The notes: a model not told the origin generated them from the sequence alone. A stretch of 64,000 nucleotides of DNA from an uncultured Clostridia bacterium (GCA_947632015.1 CANRNP010000001.1:1-64000); one strand, 5' to 3'; positions 37,183 to 47,524 are shown, counted from the first letter of the stretch. Numbers and translations are program-made.

Positions 37183-38100
37183 TCAAAGATTGATCGCCGC
37201 AGACGCCGACGCCCTGCCCGTGAGCAGAAATCCTCCCTCGGCGGGCTCCGCGTGCAGCAGAGATATTTCACCGAAGTCGAGCAGCGCCTGCGCGCGCGCT
37301 TCCTCCTCCGAGCCCGCATAAAAAGCGGTGACGGGGTAGGAAATTTTCACCCGCGCAATGATGAGAACGCCCGTCCGCTCCTCGCCGTAACAGGCGAACG
37401 GCTCTACGACGGTTTGCCCCTTTTCCACTTCGTCTCCCACCTGCACGCAGGGCGTGCCGCGCAGAACGACGAGCTCCTCTACCCTTCCCCCGGCGGGGGA
37501 AAGAAGAGGCTCGGCGGAAAGGCGCTCCGCTTCGTCGCTCACCCGCACTTCCACGGTGAGCACGCCGCCCGAACACTTCATTTCGCAGAAAGTGACGCGG
37601 GGCAGGGAGAGGATTTTGGCGGTGAACGGATGAAAATTTTCGGGCGGAGCCGAAAAGGGAACTATCCCCGCGGCTTCGAGCGTTTCCAACACTTCCCGCT
37701 CGTAGTATGCCCCGCTCCCCACCACTTCGATGCGGAGGACGCGGCTCTGCGCCGCGGCGACGAGGAGCACAAACAGCGCCGCGCCGATGAGCAGTCCGAT
37801 CCGCGCAAGACATTTTTTGTAGAGCAAAGCAAGTCCGCGTTCGCGTACTTCGGCAATATTATAGCACGAACCGCGCAAAATTGCAAAAACTTTTTCACAG
37901 TCTTTGCGGGCAACTTGAACGGAGATTGAATTTTTTCCCGTCTTTCGCACCGAATACACTTCGATCCCGCCGCGGACGAGCTTATCCGCCACGCGGTGGC
38001 TCGACAGGGAGACGACCTCGATCTCCGCCCTGCCCGCTCTCAGCCGCGCGGACCCCTTTGACGGCTTATTTGCTTTTTTTCCGTGCGCTCCGTCTTTCAT
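37183..38100 (-). CDS. yqfD: Sporulation protein YqfD
   Basis: RVLRIEVVGSGAYYEREVLETLEAAGIVPF...; synteny with phoH and yqfC. Confidence 0.85.
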   Translation of the reverse strand: MKDGAHGKKANKPSKGSARLRAGRAEIEVVSLSSHRVADKLVRGGIEVYSVRKTGKNSISVQVARKDCEKVFAILRGSCYNIAEVRERGLALLYKKCLARIGLLIGAALFVLLVAAAQSRVLRIEVVGSGAYYEREVLETLEAAGIVPFSAPPENFHPFTAKILSLPRVTFCEMKCSGGVLTVEVRVSDEAERLSAEPLLSPAGGRVEELVVLRGTPCVQVGDEVEKGQTVVEPFACYGEERTGVLIIARVKISYPVTAFYAGSEEEARAQALLDFGEISLLHAEPAEGGFLLTGRASASAAINL

Positions 38101-38357
38101 ATCCGCTCCACCTTGTCGATCTTGCCCCGCACCGCGGCGTCTCCCCCGCCGTATTTGCCGAGGGAGAGCCCCTTCCCCTCCACGCGGACGCCGCTCTTGC
38201 CGCCGCGGAAAACGATGAGCTCCTCCGTGAACGTTTCGAGCCTCTTCACGTTCTGGAAATACCCGCCCTGCCCGTCTATCACGGTATATCGGATCTCGGT
38301 GCCGAGCTCGGCGCCGAGGGCATTTACGATCTCCGCAAAAAATCTCATATTCCCCAT
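38097..38357 (-). CDS. yqfC: YqfC/YabP-family sporulation protein
   Basis: LETFTEELIVFRGGKSGVRVEGKGLSLGKYGGGDAAVRGKIDKVE; 4 bp overlap with yqfD. Confidence 0.8.
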   Translation of the reverse strand: MGNMRFFAEIVNALGAELGTEIRYTVIDGQGGYFQNVKRLETFTEELIVFRGGKSGVRVEGKGLSLGKYGGGDAAVRGKIDKVERI

Positions 38358-38390
38358 TTTATGCGCGCGGGAAGCGGAAAATACGGCATA

Positions 38391-38436
38391 AAAAAACCGC
38401 CGCGGGCGGGGCGCTGATTGCGCCCCGCCCGCGGCT
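38391..38436 (-). terminator. Terminator of the XRE regulator gene
   Basis: ccgcgggcggggcgc-loop-gcgccccgcccgcgg with a U-tract on the minus strand. Confidence 0.8.
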
Positions 38437-38452
38437 TCTCCGTTTTCGGTCA

Positions 38453-38767
38453 TTATAACATGGACTTCATGAAAGTAAGCATATTTCTCTGCTGTTCGGG
38501 GTTTAGCCGGTTCCAGACTTCCATCAGTTCGCGGTGCTCCGAAATATCATCCTCATCCATTAAAAAATTTATGAGATTTATACCCAATGCAGAACATAAA
38601 GCGTCCAGAATCAAAAGAGTCGGTGAAGATTCTCTTTCTCGCCAATGATATAGCGCCATAGCGGATATTCCCGCTTCCTGTGCAAGCCGATTGATCGACC
38701 ACCCCTTTTCTTTCCGCAACGCATCTATCTTGGCATAGAGAGCCTTACTGTCATAAATATCAATCAT
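38453..38767 (-). CDS. XRE-family HTH transcriptional regulator
   Basis: ALRKEKGWSINRLAQEAGISAMALYHWRERESSPTLLILDALCSALGINLINFL. Confidence 0.88.
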   Translation of the reverse strand: MIDIYDSKALYAKIDALRKEKGWSINRLAQEAGISAMALYHWRERESSPTLLILDALCSALGINLINFLMDEDDISEHRELMEVWNRLNPEQQRNMLTFMKSML

Positions 38768-38834
38768 AAACCACCCGTTTATTTAGATTATATAGACAGC
38801 TGGTGCATTTTTCCAACCTATCGGAAAATAATTT

Positions 38835-38850
38835 TCAACCCAATGGTTGA
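38835..38850. promoter_or_regulatory. Inverted repeat, candidate operator
   Basis: TCAACC-caat-GGTTGA in the divergent intergenic region between the XRE gene and the 112 aa ORF. Confidence 0.4.
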
Positions 38851-38952
38851 TTTATCTTAAAATTTTAGTTATACTTGTATGGGACAAAGCAAGCTGACAT
38901 TTGTTGAAGAACAAAAAAAGCGGCTTCCGTTTGAAAGGATAGGAGAAGGCAA

Positions 38953-39291
38953 ATGACGAAAAAACTCTCAAAAGAAGAGCTCACGGCGTTGCAAAACATG
39001 GTTGCTCTATTTCGCGCCATAGATGTCAGTTCGATTTTGAATGCCTACGCGATTGAAAACGTCGTTTTCGGCGACCTGAAACCGAAAGAGAAAGTCCCGT
39101 TCGAGAAGTTTATCAAGGACTTGGAATTAACGGCTTGGCAACCTTACTCCGTTCGGGACTGTATTGCAGGCATAGCCATTGATTTTCGGCTTGCCGTCCT
39201 TTCCGCGATCCATTTTATGAACGCGGAACACACCCAGCTCTTTGAGCTCAAAGCGCGGAAATGGGCAAGTTCGCGCGGTTTTTTGACGTGA
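38953..39291 (+). CDS. Hypothetical protein, 112 aa, divergent from the XRE regulator
   Basis: MTKKLSKEELTALQNMVALFRAIDVSSILNAYAIENVVFGDLKPKEKVPFEKF...; AGGAGAAGG RBS upstream. Confidence 0.6.
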   Translation: MTKKLSKEELTALQNMVALFRAIDVSSILNAYAIENVVFGDLKPKEKVPFEKFIKDLELTAWQPYSVRDCIAGIAIDFRLAVLSAIHFMNAEHTQLFELKARKWASSRGFLT

Positions 39292-39404
39292 GCGCCGACT
39301 TTTTGCTCGGATGAAAGGAAGAATATTGAGAAGCCGCCGCGGGGCGCTCCCAAAGGATGCGCCCCGCGGCGGCAAAAGGGCAAAAAAACGACCCAAAGCG
39401 CAAA

Positions 39405-39435
39405 AAAGCGCTTCCTCCGCGGAAGCGCTTTTCGT
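39405..39435 (-). terminator. Terminator of gapA
   Basis: agcgcttcc-tccgc-ggaagcgct with T-tracts. Confidence 0.75.
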
Positions 39436-39446
39436 TTGCCTTGAAA

Positions 39447-40469
39447 TTACAGTTCGGCGAAGTACTTGATCGTACGCACCATCTGCGAAGTGTAGGAATT
39501 CTCGTTGTCGTACCAAGCGACGACCTGTACCTGATAGGTCTCATCGTCGATCTTCGTGACCATCGTCTGGGTGGCGTCGAAGATGGAGCCGTGAGTCTCG
39601 CCGATAATGTCGGAGGAAACGAGTTGCTCCTCGGTGTAGCCGAAGGACGCCGAAGCAGCCGCCTTCATTGCCGCGTTGATGCTCGCGGGCGTGATGTCCT
39701 TCCCCTTAACGACCGCCACCAAGATCGTGGTGGAGCCGGTGGGAACGGGCACGCGCTGTGCGGAGCCGATGAGTTTGCCGTTGAGTTCGGGAATGACAAG
39801 CCCGATCGCCTTTGCCGCGCCCGTGGAGTTGGGAACGATGTTCACTGCGGCGGCGCGCGCTCTTCTGAGGTCGCCCTTTCTGTGAGGTCCGTCGAGCACC
39901 ATCTGGTCGCCCGTGAAGGCATGGACCGTCGTCATGATGCCGCTGACGATGGGATATGCGTTATTGAGCGCATACGCCATAGGCGCGAGGCAGTTGGTCG
40001 TGCAGGACGCCGCGGAGATGATCGTGTCCGTTGCCTTCAACGTCTTTTCGTTGACGCCATAGACGATCGTAGGAAGATCTTTGCCCGCGGGTGCGGAGAT
40101 GATGACTTTCTTCGCGCCGGCGTCGATATGCGCCTGGCTCTTTTCTTTGGAGCAATAGAAGCCCGTGCATTCGAGCACGACGTCTACCCCGATCTGCCCC
40201 CACGGCAGGTTCGCCGCGTCTTTTTCCTTGTAGATCGTAATGGTCTTGCCGCAGACGGTGATGGTGCCCGCTTCGTCGTCCGCCGTGACGGTGTCCGCAT
40301 GCTCGTATCTGCCCTGCGCAGAATCGTATTTCAAAAGATGCGCGAGCATTGTGGGGCTGGTAAGGTCGTTGATCGCGACGATCTCGTAACCTTGTGCGCC
40401 GAACATCTGGCGGAACGCGAGACGACCGATACGACCGAATCCGTTGATTGCAACTCTTACATTTGCCAT
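39447..40469 (-). CDS. gapA: Type I glyceraldehyde-3-phosphate dehydrogenase
   Basis: [55 protein letters not shown]. Confidence 0.97.
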   Translation of the reverse strand: MANVRVAINGFGRIGRLAFRQMFGAQGYEIVAINDLTSPTMLAHLLKYDSAQGRYEHADTVTADDEAGTITVCGKTITIYKEKDAANLPWGQIGVDVVLECTGFYCSKEKSQAHIDAGAKKVIISAPAGKDLPTIVYGVNEKTLKATDTIISAASCTTNCLAPMAYALNNAYPIVSGIMTTVHAFTGDQMVLDGPHRKGDLRRARAAAVNIVPNSTGAAKAIGLVIPELNGKLIGSAQRVPVPTGSTTILVAVVKGKDITPASINAAMKAAASASFGYTEEQLVSSDIIGETHGSIFDATQTMVTKIDDETYQVQVVAWYDNENSYTSQMVRTIKYFAEL

Positions 40470-40683
40470 GATAAAAAATCCTCCGATTTAGCGTCTTTTT
40501 CCGAGGCGCTTTTTTTACGGTGATATTCTAACACAAATTTTTTCGGTAGTCAATATTCTTTTGGTATTTTTTTCTTTTTTTGTAAGAGTTGCAACGGCGG
40601 TACGGACAAAATCCCGCCGAAATGTACAAAAATCGACGGACTTGCCCCCGCCCTCCCGCATAGGATAGCGGCGGAGGTGCACA

Positions 40684-41313
40684 ATGGAACTTTCCGAGTT
40701 GCCCGCAAAACCCGTTGTCTCCCCGTCGGGAGAACGGTTCGGGTACATAAAAGAGGTGTACGTTTGCAAAAATCTTGTCGAAATTGCGTCCGTCGTCTGT
40801 TTCGACGAGGAAGAGGAAGAATTTGTTCTCCCCGCCCGCGCGCTCATCGCGGTGGGAGACGCCGCCGTGGTATCCGCCGCCCGCGTAAAAACGCCGAAGG
40901 GGATCCCCTGCCCCGTGGGAAAGGCGGTATTCGACGGCGCGGGGACGTTTTTGGGGCATTGCAGCGGGCTTGAAACGGAGAGCGGCGTCCTTTCCGTGGG
41001 GATCGGCGAAGAGAAAAAGCATTTCCCCGCCGAACGGGCGCGCGTTGCGGACGTTGCGATCGTCCCCGCGGGGAAGGATGAAAAGGGCAGACCCGCCAAA
41101 AACGGGGGACGTGTGCGCAAAACGCAACGGGCGGCGAAGGAAAACGCCGCCGAAGAGCGCCCGGACGAGATGTTCGGACTGCTCGGAAAACAGCTGAAAA
41201 AGACGGTGGAGGGCGTTGCGGAGCAGGGGGAAACGGTAACCGCCGCGACTTTGAAGCGGGCGAGAGAAAACAACAAACTGCTCGAACTCACCGCCAACAC
41301 GCTGACGGAGTAA
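40684..41313 (+). CDS. PRC-barrel domain-like protein
   Basis: MELSELPAKPVVSPSGERFGYIKEVYVCKNLVEIASVVCFDEEEEEFVLPARALIAVGDAAVV. Confidence 0.55.
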   Translation: MELSELPAKPVVSPSGERFGYIKEVYVCKNLVEIASVVCFDEEEEEFVLPARALIAVGDAAVVSAARVKTPKGIPCPVGKAVFDGAGTFLGHCSGLETESGVLSVGIGEEKKHFPAERARVADVAIVPAGKDEKGRPAKNGGRVRKTQRAAKENAAEERPDEMFGLLGKQLKKTVEGVAEQGETVTAATLKRARENNKLLELTANTLTE

Positions 41314-41317
41314 AAGG

Positions 41318-41360
41318 GCGCCCCGCCGTTTCCCGCTTTGCGGGGAAACGGCGGGGCGCC
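41318..41360. terminator. Strong hairpin between converging genes
   Basis: ggcgccccgccgtttccc-gctttgc-ggggaaacggcggggcgcc. Confidence 0.7.
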
Positions 41361-41377
41361 TCTCCTCGTGCCCGATA

Positions 41378-42037
41378 CTATTCTTTCGCGCCGTATTGCC
41401 CGCGGTATTCCTTCATGGCGGAAAGATACTCCCTGCCGCCGATGACCCCCTCTTCGATCGCCTCGATGATGTCCGTTACCGTGACGATGGAATAGACGGG
41501 GATGCCGTACGTTTCGAAAACTTCCGCCGCGGCGGACTTTTCGCCCGTGCCCTTCTCCTGCCGGTCGACCGAGATGAGCATTGCGGCAACGCGGACGTTT
41601 GCCTCCTGTTTGAGCTTGGGAAGAATTTCGCGGAGCGCCTTGCCCGACGTCATGACGTCCTCGACAAGGCAAACGCTGTCGCCGTCGCGGAGGGTCTGCC
41701 CCACGAACATGCCGCCTTCGCCGTGATCTTTTACCTCTTTGCGGTCGAAGCAAAAGCCAAGGTCCAAGCCGTGGTTTTTTGCAAGGGCGATCGAAACGGA
41801 TACGGCGAGCGGAATGCCCTTGTAGGCGGGACCCACCAGCGTATCCGCGCAGATGTTATGGGAAAGATAGCACTCCGCGTAATATTCGCCGAGGCGAGCG
41901 ATCTGGCTTCCCGTGCGGTATTTTCCCGCATTGATGAAATAGGGCGCCTTCCTTCCGCTCTTTAAGGTGAAATCTCCGAAAAGGAGTACCTCGTTTTCCA
42001 CCATGAATTGTATAAAACGCTGTTTGTAGTTCAACAT
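41378..42037 (-). CDS. pyrE: Orotate phosphoribosyltransferase
   Basis: GDFTLKSGRKAPYFINAG; VCLVEDVMTSGKALREILPKLK. Confidence 0.95.
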   Translation of the reverse strand: MLNYKQRFIQFMVENEVLLFGDFTLKSGRKAPYFINAGKYRTGSQIARLGEYYAECYLSHNICADTLVGPAYKGIPLAVSVSIALAKNHGLDLGFCFDRKEVKDHGEGGMFVGQTLRDGDSVCLVEDVMTSGKALREILPKLKQEANVRVAAMLISVDRQEKGTGEKSAAAEVFETYGIPVYSIVTVTDIIEAIEEGVIGGREYLSAMKEYRGQYGAKE

Positions 42038-42065
42038 TAAACCCCCTTGGCGGCGTTAAGCCTTT

Positions 42066-42974
42066 TCAGTTCAGTTTTGCGGCTCCGATCAGATCGGTCA
42101 CCCTTTCCACGCCGTGCGCGGCGCACCACTTTTCGAGCCCCTTGATGATCTTGGGGCAGGCGAGCGCGTCGGTAAAGTTCTGCGTGCCCACCTGCACGGC
42201 GGTAGCGCCAGCCATGATGAATTCCACGGCGTCCTCGGCGCAGGTGATCCCGCCCATCCCGATCACGGGGATGTTCACGGCGTGCGCGGCTTCGTACACC
42301 ATTCTCACGGCGATCGCCTTGATCCCCGCGCCCGAAACGCCCCCCGTGTTGTTGGCGAGGACGGGGCGCCTGCGTTCGATGTCGATCGCCATTCCCGTAA
42401 AGGTATTGACGAGGGAGACGCAATCCGCGCCCCCCCGCTCCGCCGCCCGCGCGTTTGCGGAAATGCTCTCCACGTTGGGCGAAAGTTTTACGATGAGCGG
42501 CGTGGTTTTGAGCGCGGCTTTCGCGATCCGCGTGACGCTCTCCACATTTTCGGGCTTGACGCCGAGCGCCATGCCGCCGCATTTTACGTTGGGGCAGGAG
42601 ATGTTGAGCTCGATCAGATCGACGAGCCCGTCGAGCCGTTCGCAGATCTTCGCGTAATCCCCCTCTTTGCGCCCCGCGACATTTGCGATGACCCGCGTTT
42701 TGGAGCGGAGCCAGCCAAGATCGTGCTCGATGAAGTGCTCCACGCCGGGATTCTGCAACCCCACGGCGTTGAGGATGGTCCCGCGGCTCTCCGCGATGCG
42801 GGGCACGGGATTGCCGATGCGGGGTTCAAGGGTTAAGCCCTTCGTGGCGACGCCGCCGAGCACCGAAATATCGTAAATTTCGTTGAATTCCCGTCCGAAC
42901 CCAAAGGTGCCCGAAGCGGGGATGACGGGGTTTTTCAGCTCTACCCCGCAGAGCGTAACGCGCAGATCGGTCAT
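42066..42974 (-). CDS. pyrD: Dihydroorotate dehydrogenase B catalytic subunit
   Basis: MTDLRVTLCGVELKNPVIPASGTFGFGREFNE; ELNISCPNVKCGGMALG. Confidence 0.96.
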   Translation of the reverse strand: MTDLRVTLCGVELKNPVIPASGTFGFGREFNEIYDISVLGGVATKGLTLEPRIGNPVPRIAESRGTILNAVGLQNPGVEHFIEHDLGWLRSKTRVIANVAGRKEGDYAKICERLDGLVDLIELNISCPNVKCGGMALGVKPENVESVTRIAKAALKTTPLIVKLSPNVESISANARAAERGGADCVSLVNTFTGMAIDIERRRPVLANNTGGVSGAGIKAIAVRMVYEAAHAVNIPVIGMGGITCAEDAVEFIMAGATAVQVGTQNFTDALACPKIIKGLEKWCAAHGVERVTDLIGAAKLN

Positions 42975-43723
42975 AACGTCACCTCCCCGATCTCGAACAC
43001 GGGTCCGTCCTTGCATACCCGCGCGTGCAAGCCGTTCGTTAAGTTGCACGCGCAGACGAGGCAGGCGCCGACGCCGCACCCCATGCGCTCTTCGAGAGAG
43101 ACGTAAGTGGGGATATTCCGCCCCGAAACGGCGTTTTTGAGGGCGCGGAGCATGGGCGTGGGTCCGCAGGCAAGGACGACATGCGGCTTTACGCGGTCGA
43201 TATTTTCCATAAACGCCTGCACGGAAGTGCCGCGGTAGCCCGCGGAGCCGTCGTCCGTGGCGATGACGAGTTCCTTCCCCCGCTGCATTTCATACTGCAT
43301 ACAGATCGCCGCCCTGTTGCGGAAGCCCATGTAGGCGTAGATCTCCTTCGACTCTGCGTACTCGCGGATCGCGGAGACGAGGGGGAAGATCCCCACGCCG
43401 CCGCCGACGACGGCGACACGTTTTTCCTGCTCCGTGACAAAAAAACCGTTACCGAGGGGGAGCAATACGGAGATCTTTTCCCCGCGGGAATAGCGGGAAG
43501 CGAGCCGCCGCGTCCCCTCCCCCTTCAAACGGTAGCAGACGGTGATGCGCTCCTTTTCCGCCTTGCATACGGCGATGGGACGGCGGAGCGGGAAGCCGTC
43601 TACGCCGAGCATGACGAACTGCCCGGCGCGCACCGCAATGGGTTCCTCCGTCGCGAACGTGAGAGAGAAGATCTCCTCGGCGATCGACTTGTTTTCGAGC
43701 ACGGTTGCGATTATTTCGCACAT
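42971..43723 (-). CDS. pyrK: Dihydroorotate dehydrogenase B electron transfer subunit
   Basis: VRAGQFVMLGVDGFPLRRPIAV; SLEERMGCGVGACLVCACNL. Confidence 0.95.
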   Translation of the reverse strand: MCEIIATVLENKSIAEEIFSLTFATEEPIAVRAGQFVMLGVDGFPLRRPIAVCKAEKERITVCYRLKGEGTRRLASRYSRGEKISVLLPLGNGFFVTEQEKRVAVVGGGVGIFPLVSAIREYAESKEIYAYMGFRNRAAICMQYEMQRGKELVIATDDGSAGYRGTSVQAFMENIDRVKPHVVLACGPTPMLRALKNAVSGRNIPTYVSLEERMGCGVGACLVCACNLTNGLHARVCKDGPVFEIGEVTL

Positions 43724-44616
43724 ATTTCCCCCAGAACGGAACGAAGGTCCTCCCGCATTCCGAGCGCGGCGTCGCGGGCGCAGAGCCCGACGCGCGCGCG
43801 GTGAGATTGCCATTTCTCCGACTTTTTATAGGCGCATAAAATCCCGCGGGAATTGTTGACGATCCCGCCCATGCCCCCTTTTGCAAAGCAATTTTTGAGC
43901 ATTTCGGCATTTCCGCCCTGCGCCCCGTAGCCGGGGATCAGAAAGAAGGTATGGGGAAGGCGGGCGCGCAGGATCTTCGCCTCTTCGGGATAGGTCGCCC
44001 CGACGACCGCGCCCACGCGGGAATAGCCGTATTTGCCGCAGGTGCCCTCTCCCCACTTTTCCGCCATGTCCCCCATGCACTCGTAGACGGTGCGCCCGTC
44101 TTGCAGCCGAAGGTCCTGCAACTCGCCCGAAGAGGGGTTGCTCGTTTTGACGAGGACAAAGACGCCTTTATCGTATGTTTTCGCCTTCTCCACGAAGGGG
44201 GCGATCCCGTCGGTGCCGAGGTAGCCGTTGACGGTGAGAAGATCGACGTCTTGGAAAAATCCCTCGCCGTTTTCCCCGCCAAGATATGCCTTGGCGTACT
44301 GCTCCGCCGTGGCACCGATGTCGTTGCGCTTGCAGTCGGCAATGACGAAGAGCCCGTTCTGCTTGGCGTAACGGCAGGTCTTTCCGAAACATTCGATCCC
44401 CTCGGCGCCGAGCGCCTCGTAATAGGCGATCTGCACCTTGACGGCGGGGACGACGTCGCACACCGAGTCGACGATCTCCCGGTTAAACAAATCAATCTTT
44501 TGCGCCAGCTCCCGCCTCTCGCAGGAAGAAGGCAAGTATTCGGGCGCGGTATCCAGCCCCACGCAGGTGGGGTTTTGCTTCTCGATGATCTTTTCGATGA
44601 GACGGTCTATGATCAT
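43711..44616 (-). CDS. pyrF: Orotidine-5'-phosphate decarboxylase
   Basis: NPTCVGLDTAPEYLP; VIADCKRNDIGATAEQYAKAYLG. Confidence 0.95.
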   Translation of the reverse strand: MIIDRLIEKIIEKQNPTCVGLDTAPEYLPSSCERRELAQKIDLFNREIVDSVCDVVPAVKVQIAYYEALGAEGIECFGKTCRYAKQNGLFVIADCKRNDIGATAEQYAKAYLGGENGEGFFQDVDLLTVNGYLGTDGIAPFVEKAKTYDKGVFVLVKTSNPSSGELQDLRLQDGRTVYECMGDMAEKWGEGTCGKYGYSRVGAVVGATYPEEAKILRARLPHTFFLIPGYGAQGGNAEMLKNCFAKGGMGGIVNNSRGILCAYKKSEKWQSHRARVGLCARDAALGMREDLRSVLGEICAK

Positions 44617-44617
44617 A

Positions 44618-45874
44618 TCATTTCTCCCCGTATTTGATCTCTCCGTCCACGACGGTATAGACGACTTTCCCGAACACTTCCCTGCCCGCAAAGGGGGTGT
44701 TTTTGCCCTTGCTGACGAAATCCTTCGGGTCTACTTTCCACTTCTTGCCGAGATCGGCGATCGTGAGGTCCGCGGGCGCGCCGGTTTCGAGCTCCCCGCC
44801 CTCCAAGCCGAGGATCTTCGCGGGATTTGCGCTCATCTTTTCCGCGAGCTGCGGCAACGAGAGAATGCCGCCTTTGACAAGTTGGGTATAGGAGAGGGCG
44901 AAGCTCGTCTCCAAGCCGCTGATGCCGAACGCCGCGGCGTTGTATTCGACGCGCTTGTCGTCCTCATGGTGGGGCGCATGGTCGGTGACGATACAGTCGA
45001 GCGTGCCGTCTCTGAGCCCCTCTATGACGGCGAGCCTGTCCTTTTCCTCCCTGAGCGGCGGATTGACCTTCGTGTTCGTATCGAAGGAGCGGATGGCGTC
45101 GTCTGTGAGGGTGAAATAGTGCGGGCAGGTCTCCGCGGTGACCTTCACCCCGCGCGCCTTCGCTTCCCGGATGAGCTGCACCCCGCTGTATGTGGAAACG
45201 TGGCAGATATGCACGGGCAAGCCTAAGCTCTCGGCAAGGCACAATTCGCGGGCGATGATGATGTCCTCCGCGGCGCGGACGCTCCCTTTGAGCCCCGTGA
45301 CGGTGGAGCAATACCCCTCGTTGACGACCCCGCCGTCCACGAGCGATGCGTCCTCGCAGTGGCAAAGGCACTTTAAGCCGAAATCGCTCGCATACAGCAT
45401 GGCGTTTGCCATGAGTTTGGTGTTTTGGACGCTCTTGCCGTCCTCGGAGATGGCGACGATCCCCGCCGCCTTCATGCCGCCGATCGCCGCGAGTTCTTCC
45501 CCCTTTTGCCCCTTCGTGATCGCGCCGATCGGGTGGACCTTGCAAAGCCCCGCCGCACGCGCACGCTCTTTGATATAGGTGACGACGACCTTGTTATCGG
45601 TGACGGGTTGGGTATTCGGCATACAGCAGATCTGCGTGAATCCGCCCTTGACGGCGGCGCGGCTTCCGCTCAGAATGTCCTCCTTTCTCTCGAACCCCGG
45701 ATCGCGCAGGTGGACGTGCATGTCGATAAGCCCCGGAAAGAGGGTCAAACCCGTGCAGTCGATCCCATCGCCCGCGCCCGCTTTGCCGATCGCGGCGATC
45801 CTGCCGTTTTCAACGGTGACGTCGGCGCGGACGACCCCGCTTTTCAATACAACTTCCGCATTTTTGAAGATCAT
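44618..45874 (-). CDS. pyrC: Dihydroorotase
   Basis: LFPGLIDMHVHLRDPGFERKEDI; IVTDHAPHHEDDK. Confidence 0.96.
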   Translation of the reverse strand: MIFKNAEVVLKSGVVRADVTVENGRIAAIGKAGAGDGIDCTGLTLFPGLIDMHVHLRDPGFERKEDILSGSRAAVKGGFTQICCMPNTQPVTDNKVVVTYIKERARAAGLCKVHPIGAITKGQKGEELAAIGGMKAAGIVAISEDGKSVQNTKLMANAMLYASDFGLKCLCHCEDASLVDGGVVNEGYCSTVTGLKGSVRAAEDIIIARELCLAESLGLPVHICHVSTYSGVQLIREAKARGVKVTAETCPHYFTLTDDAIRSFDTNTKVNPPLREEKDRLAVIEGLRDGTLDCIVTDHAPHHEDDKRVEYNAAAFGISGLETSFALSYTQLVKGGILSLPQLAEKMSANPAKILGLEGGELETGAPADLTIADLGKKWKVDPKDFVSKGKNTPFAGREVFGKVVYTVVDGEIKYGEK

Positions 45875-46791
45875 TTTCCTTCCCCTCCGCTGAGAAGCGA
45901 CAAAACCGCCATGCGCACCGAGAGCCCCGAAAGGACCTGGTCCTCGATGCGGCTTTGCGCGCCGTCTATAACGCCGCTCGTGAGCTCCACCCCGCGGTTG
46001 ACGGGACCGGGATGGAGAATGAGCGCGCCCTTTTTTGCCTCGCTTAAAATCTGTTCGTCTACGCCGTAATACTTCGCGTATTCGCCCAAGGAGGGGAAAT
46101 TCCCCGCCTTCTGCCGTTCGAGCTGGATCCTCAGCCCCATTACGGCGTCCGCGCCGCGGAGCGCTTCCTCGCGGGAGCGGCAGATGACGGCGCCCTCCCG
46201 CGCGAGCCCCTCCGGCATGAGGGTGGCGGGGGCGAACATGCGCACCTGCGCCCCCGATCTGGTGAGCCCGTAGAGGTTGCTCCTCGCCACGCGGGAATGG
46301 CGGATGTCGCCGAGGATCGCCACCGTTAAGCCCGAAAGACGCCCGAAATGCTCTTTCAGTGTGAGCATATCGAGGAGCGCCTGCGTGGGATGTTCGTTCA
46401 TGCCGTCCCCGCCGTTGACGACGTGGGCGCGTACCGTTTCGGCAAGAAGTTTGGGCGCGCCGCCCATCGGGTGGCGGATGACGATGACGTCGTTTTTCAT
46501 CGCGTCGAGCGTCTTTCCCGTATCGACGAGGGTCTCCCCCTTCTGGACGGAAGAGGTCGCCACCGAGATGTTCACGACCTGCGCGCCCAAAAATTTTGCC
46601 GCGAGCTCGAAGCTCGTGCGGGTGCGGGTGCTGTTCTCATAGAAGAGGGTGACGACCGACTTCCCTTTGAGCGCGCCGTGCTCTTTTTCGCCGCGCTTTA
46701 ACGCGGACTTGAAAAAAAGCCCTAAATCGAGGATCTCCGCGATCTCCTCCGCGGAGAGACCGTAGAGCCCTAATAAGTCTTTTCTGTTCAC
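45871..46791 (-). CDS. pyrB: Aspartate carbamoyltransferase catalytic chain
   Basis: FYENSTRTRTSFELAAKFLGAQVVN; HPTQALLDMLTLKE; LILHPGPVNRGVEL. Confidence 0.97.
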   Translation of the reverse strand: MNRKDLLGLYGLSAEEIAEILDLGLFFKSALKRGEKEHGALKGKSVVTLFYENSTRTRTSFELAAKFLGAQVVNISVATSSVQKGETLVDTGKTLDAMKNDVIVIRHPMGGAPKLLAETVRAHVVNGGDGMNEHPTQALLDMLTLKEHFGRLSGLTVAILGDIRHSRVARSNLYGLTRSGAQVRMFAPATLMPEGLAREGAVICRSREEALRGADAVMGLRIQLERQKAGNFPSLGEYAKYYGVDEQILSEAKKGALILHPGPVNRGVELTSGVIDGAQSRIEDQVLSGLSVRMAVLSLLSGGEGK

Positions 46792-46828
46792 CGAATATGC
46801 TCCTTTTCCGACTTTTTATTGCGCCGTT

Positions 46829-47524
46829 TCAATAGATCTGCGCCAAGCCGAAGTGCAATTTATCGCAGGAAGTGAGAAAGTAGGAAATGCCGTTCTTTTC
46901 GCTCTTCAAGGGGAAATATCCCGCCCCGTGCAAATGCCCGAATACCACGGTATTGACCCCGTTTTCCTCGAACAGCCGCGTAAAAACGGTATCTTCGAGC
47001 TTTATGTTGAAGGGCGGAAAGTGGATGAGCGCGATGAGCTCGTCGCCCTCCCGCCTCGTTTTTTGCACCTCTTTGAAGGCAAGGCGGAAGCGCTCTCCCT
47101 CGCGCAGATAGAGCGCCATGTCGTGCTCGGTAAATTCGGCGCTGCCGGGGCATAGCCACCCCCGCGAGCCCGCGATGACATACTTGCCGATCTTCACGCA
47201 GTCGTTCTGCAAAAAATGAAAGGTATCGTCCGGGGCGGCGGCGCGGACGTGGGAGATGGCGTTCCACCAAAAATCGTGATTGCCGCGGATGAATACCTTG
47301 TGCCCTTTGAGCGGCGCAAGCGAACGGATGTCGTACGCCCCTTCTTCGAGATACATTCCCCACGAGGTATCCCCCCCGATGAGCACGATGTCCTCTTGGG
47401 AGACTTTCTTTTCCCAGTCCGCCTTGATTTTTTCGAAATGCCCTTCCCAGCCCGGTCCGAACACGTCCATCGGCTTGTTCATGAGCCCCGAAAGATGCAG
47501 ATCGCTCACCGCAAATACCTTCAT
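46829..47524 (-). CDS. Metallophosphoesterase
   Basis: MKVFAVSDLHLSG; VLIGGDTSWGM; FIRGNHDFWWN; VVFGHLHGAGYF. Confidence 0.93.
   Translation of the reverse strand: MKVFAVSDLHLSGLMNKPMDVFGPGWEGHFEKIKADWEKKVSQEDIVLIGGDTSWGMYLEEGAYDIRSLAPLKGHKVFIRGNHDFWWNAISHVRAAAPDDTFHFLQNDCVKIGKYVIAGSRGWLCPGSAEFTEHDMALYLREGERFRLAFKEVQKTRREGDELIALIHFPPFNIKLEDTVFTRLFEENGVNTVVFGHLHGAGYFPLKSEKNGISYFLTSCDKLHFGLAQIY

Noticed and set aside
46792-46828. PyrR-type attenuator before pyrB
   Set aside because: Only 37 bp separate pyrB from the upstream metallophosphoesterase gene, leaving no room for an attenuator leader.
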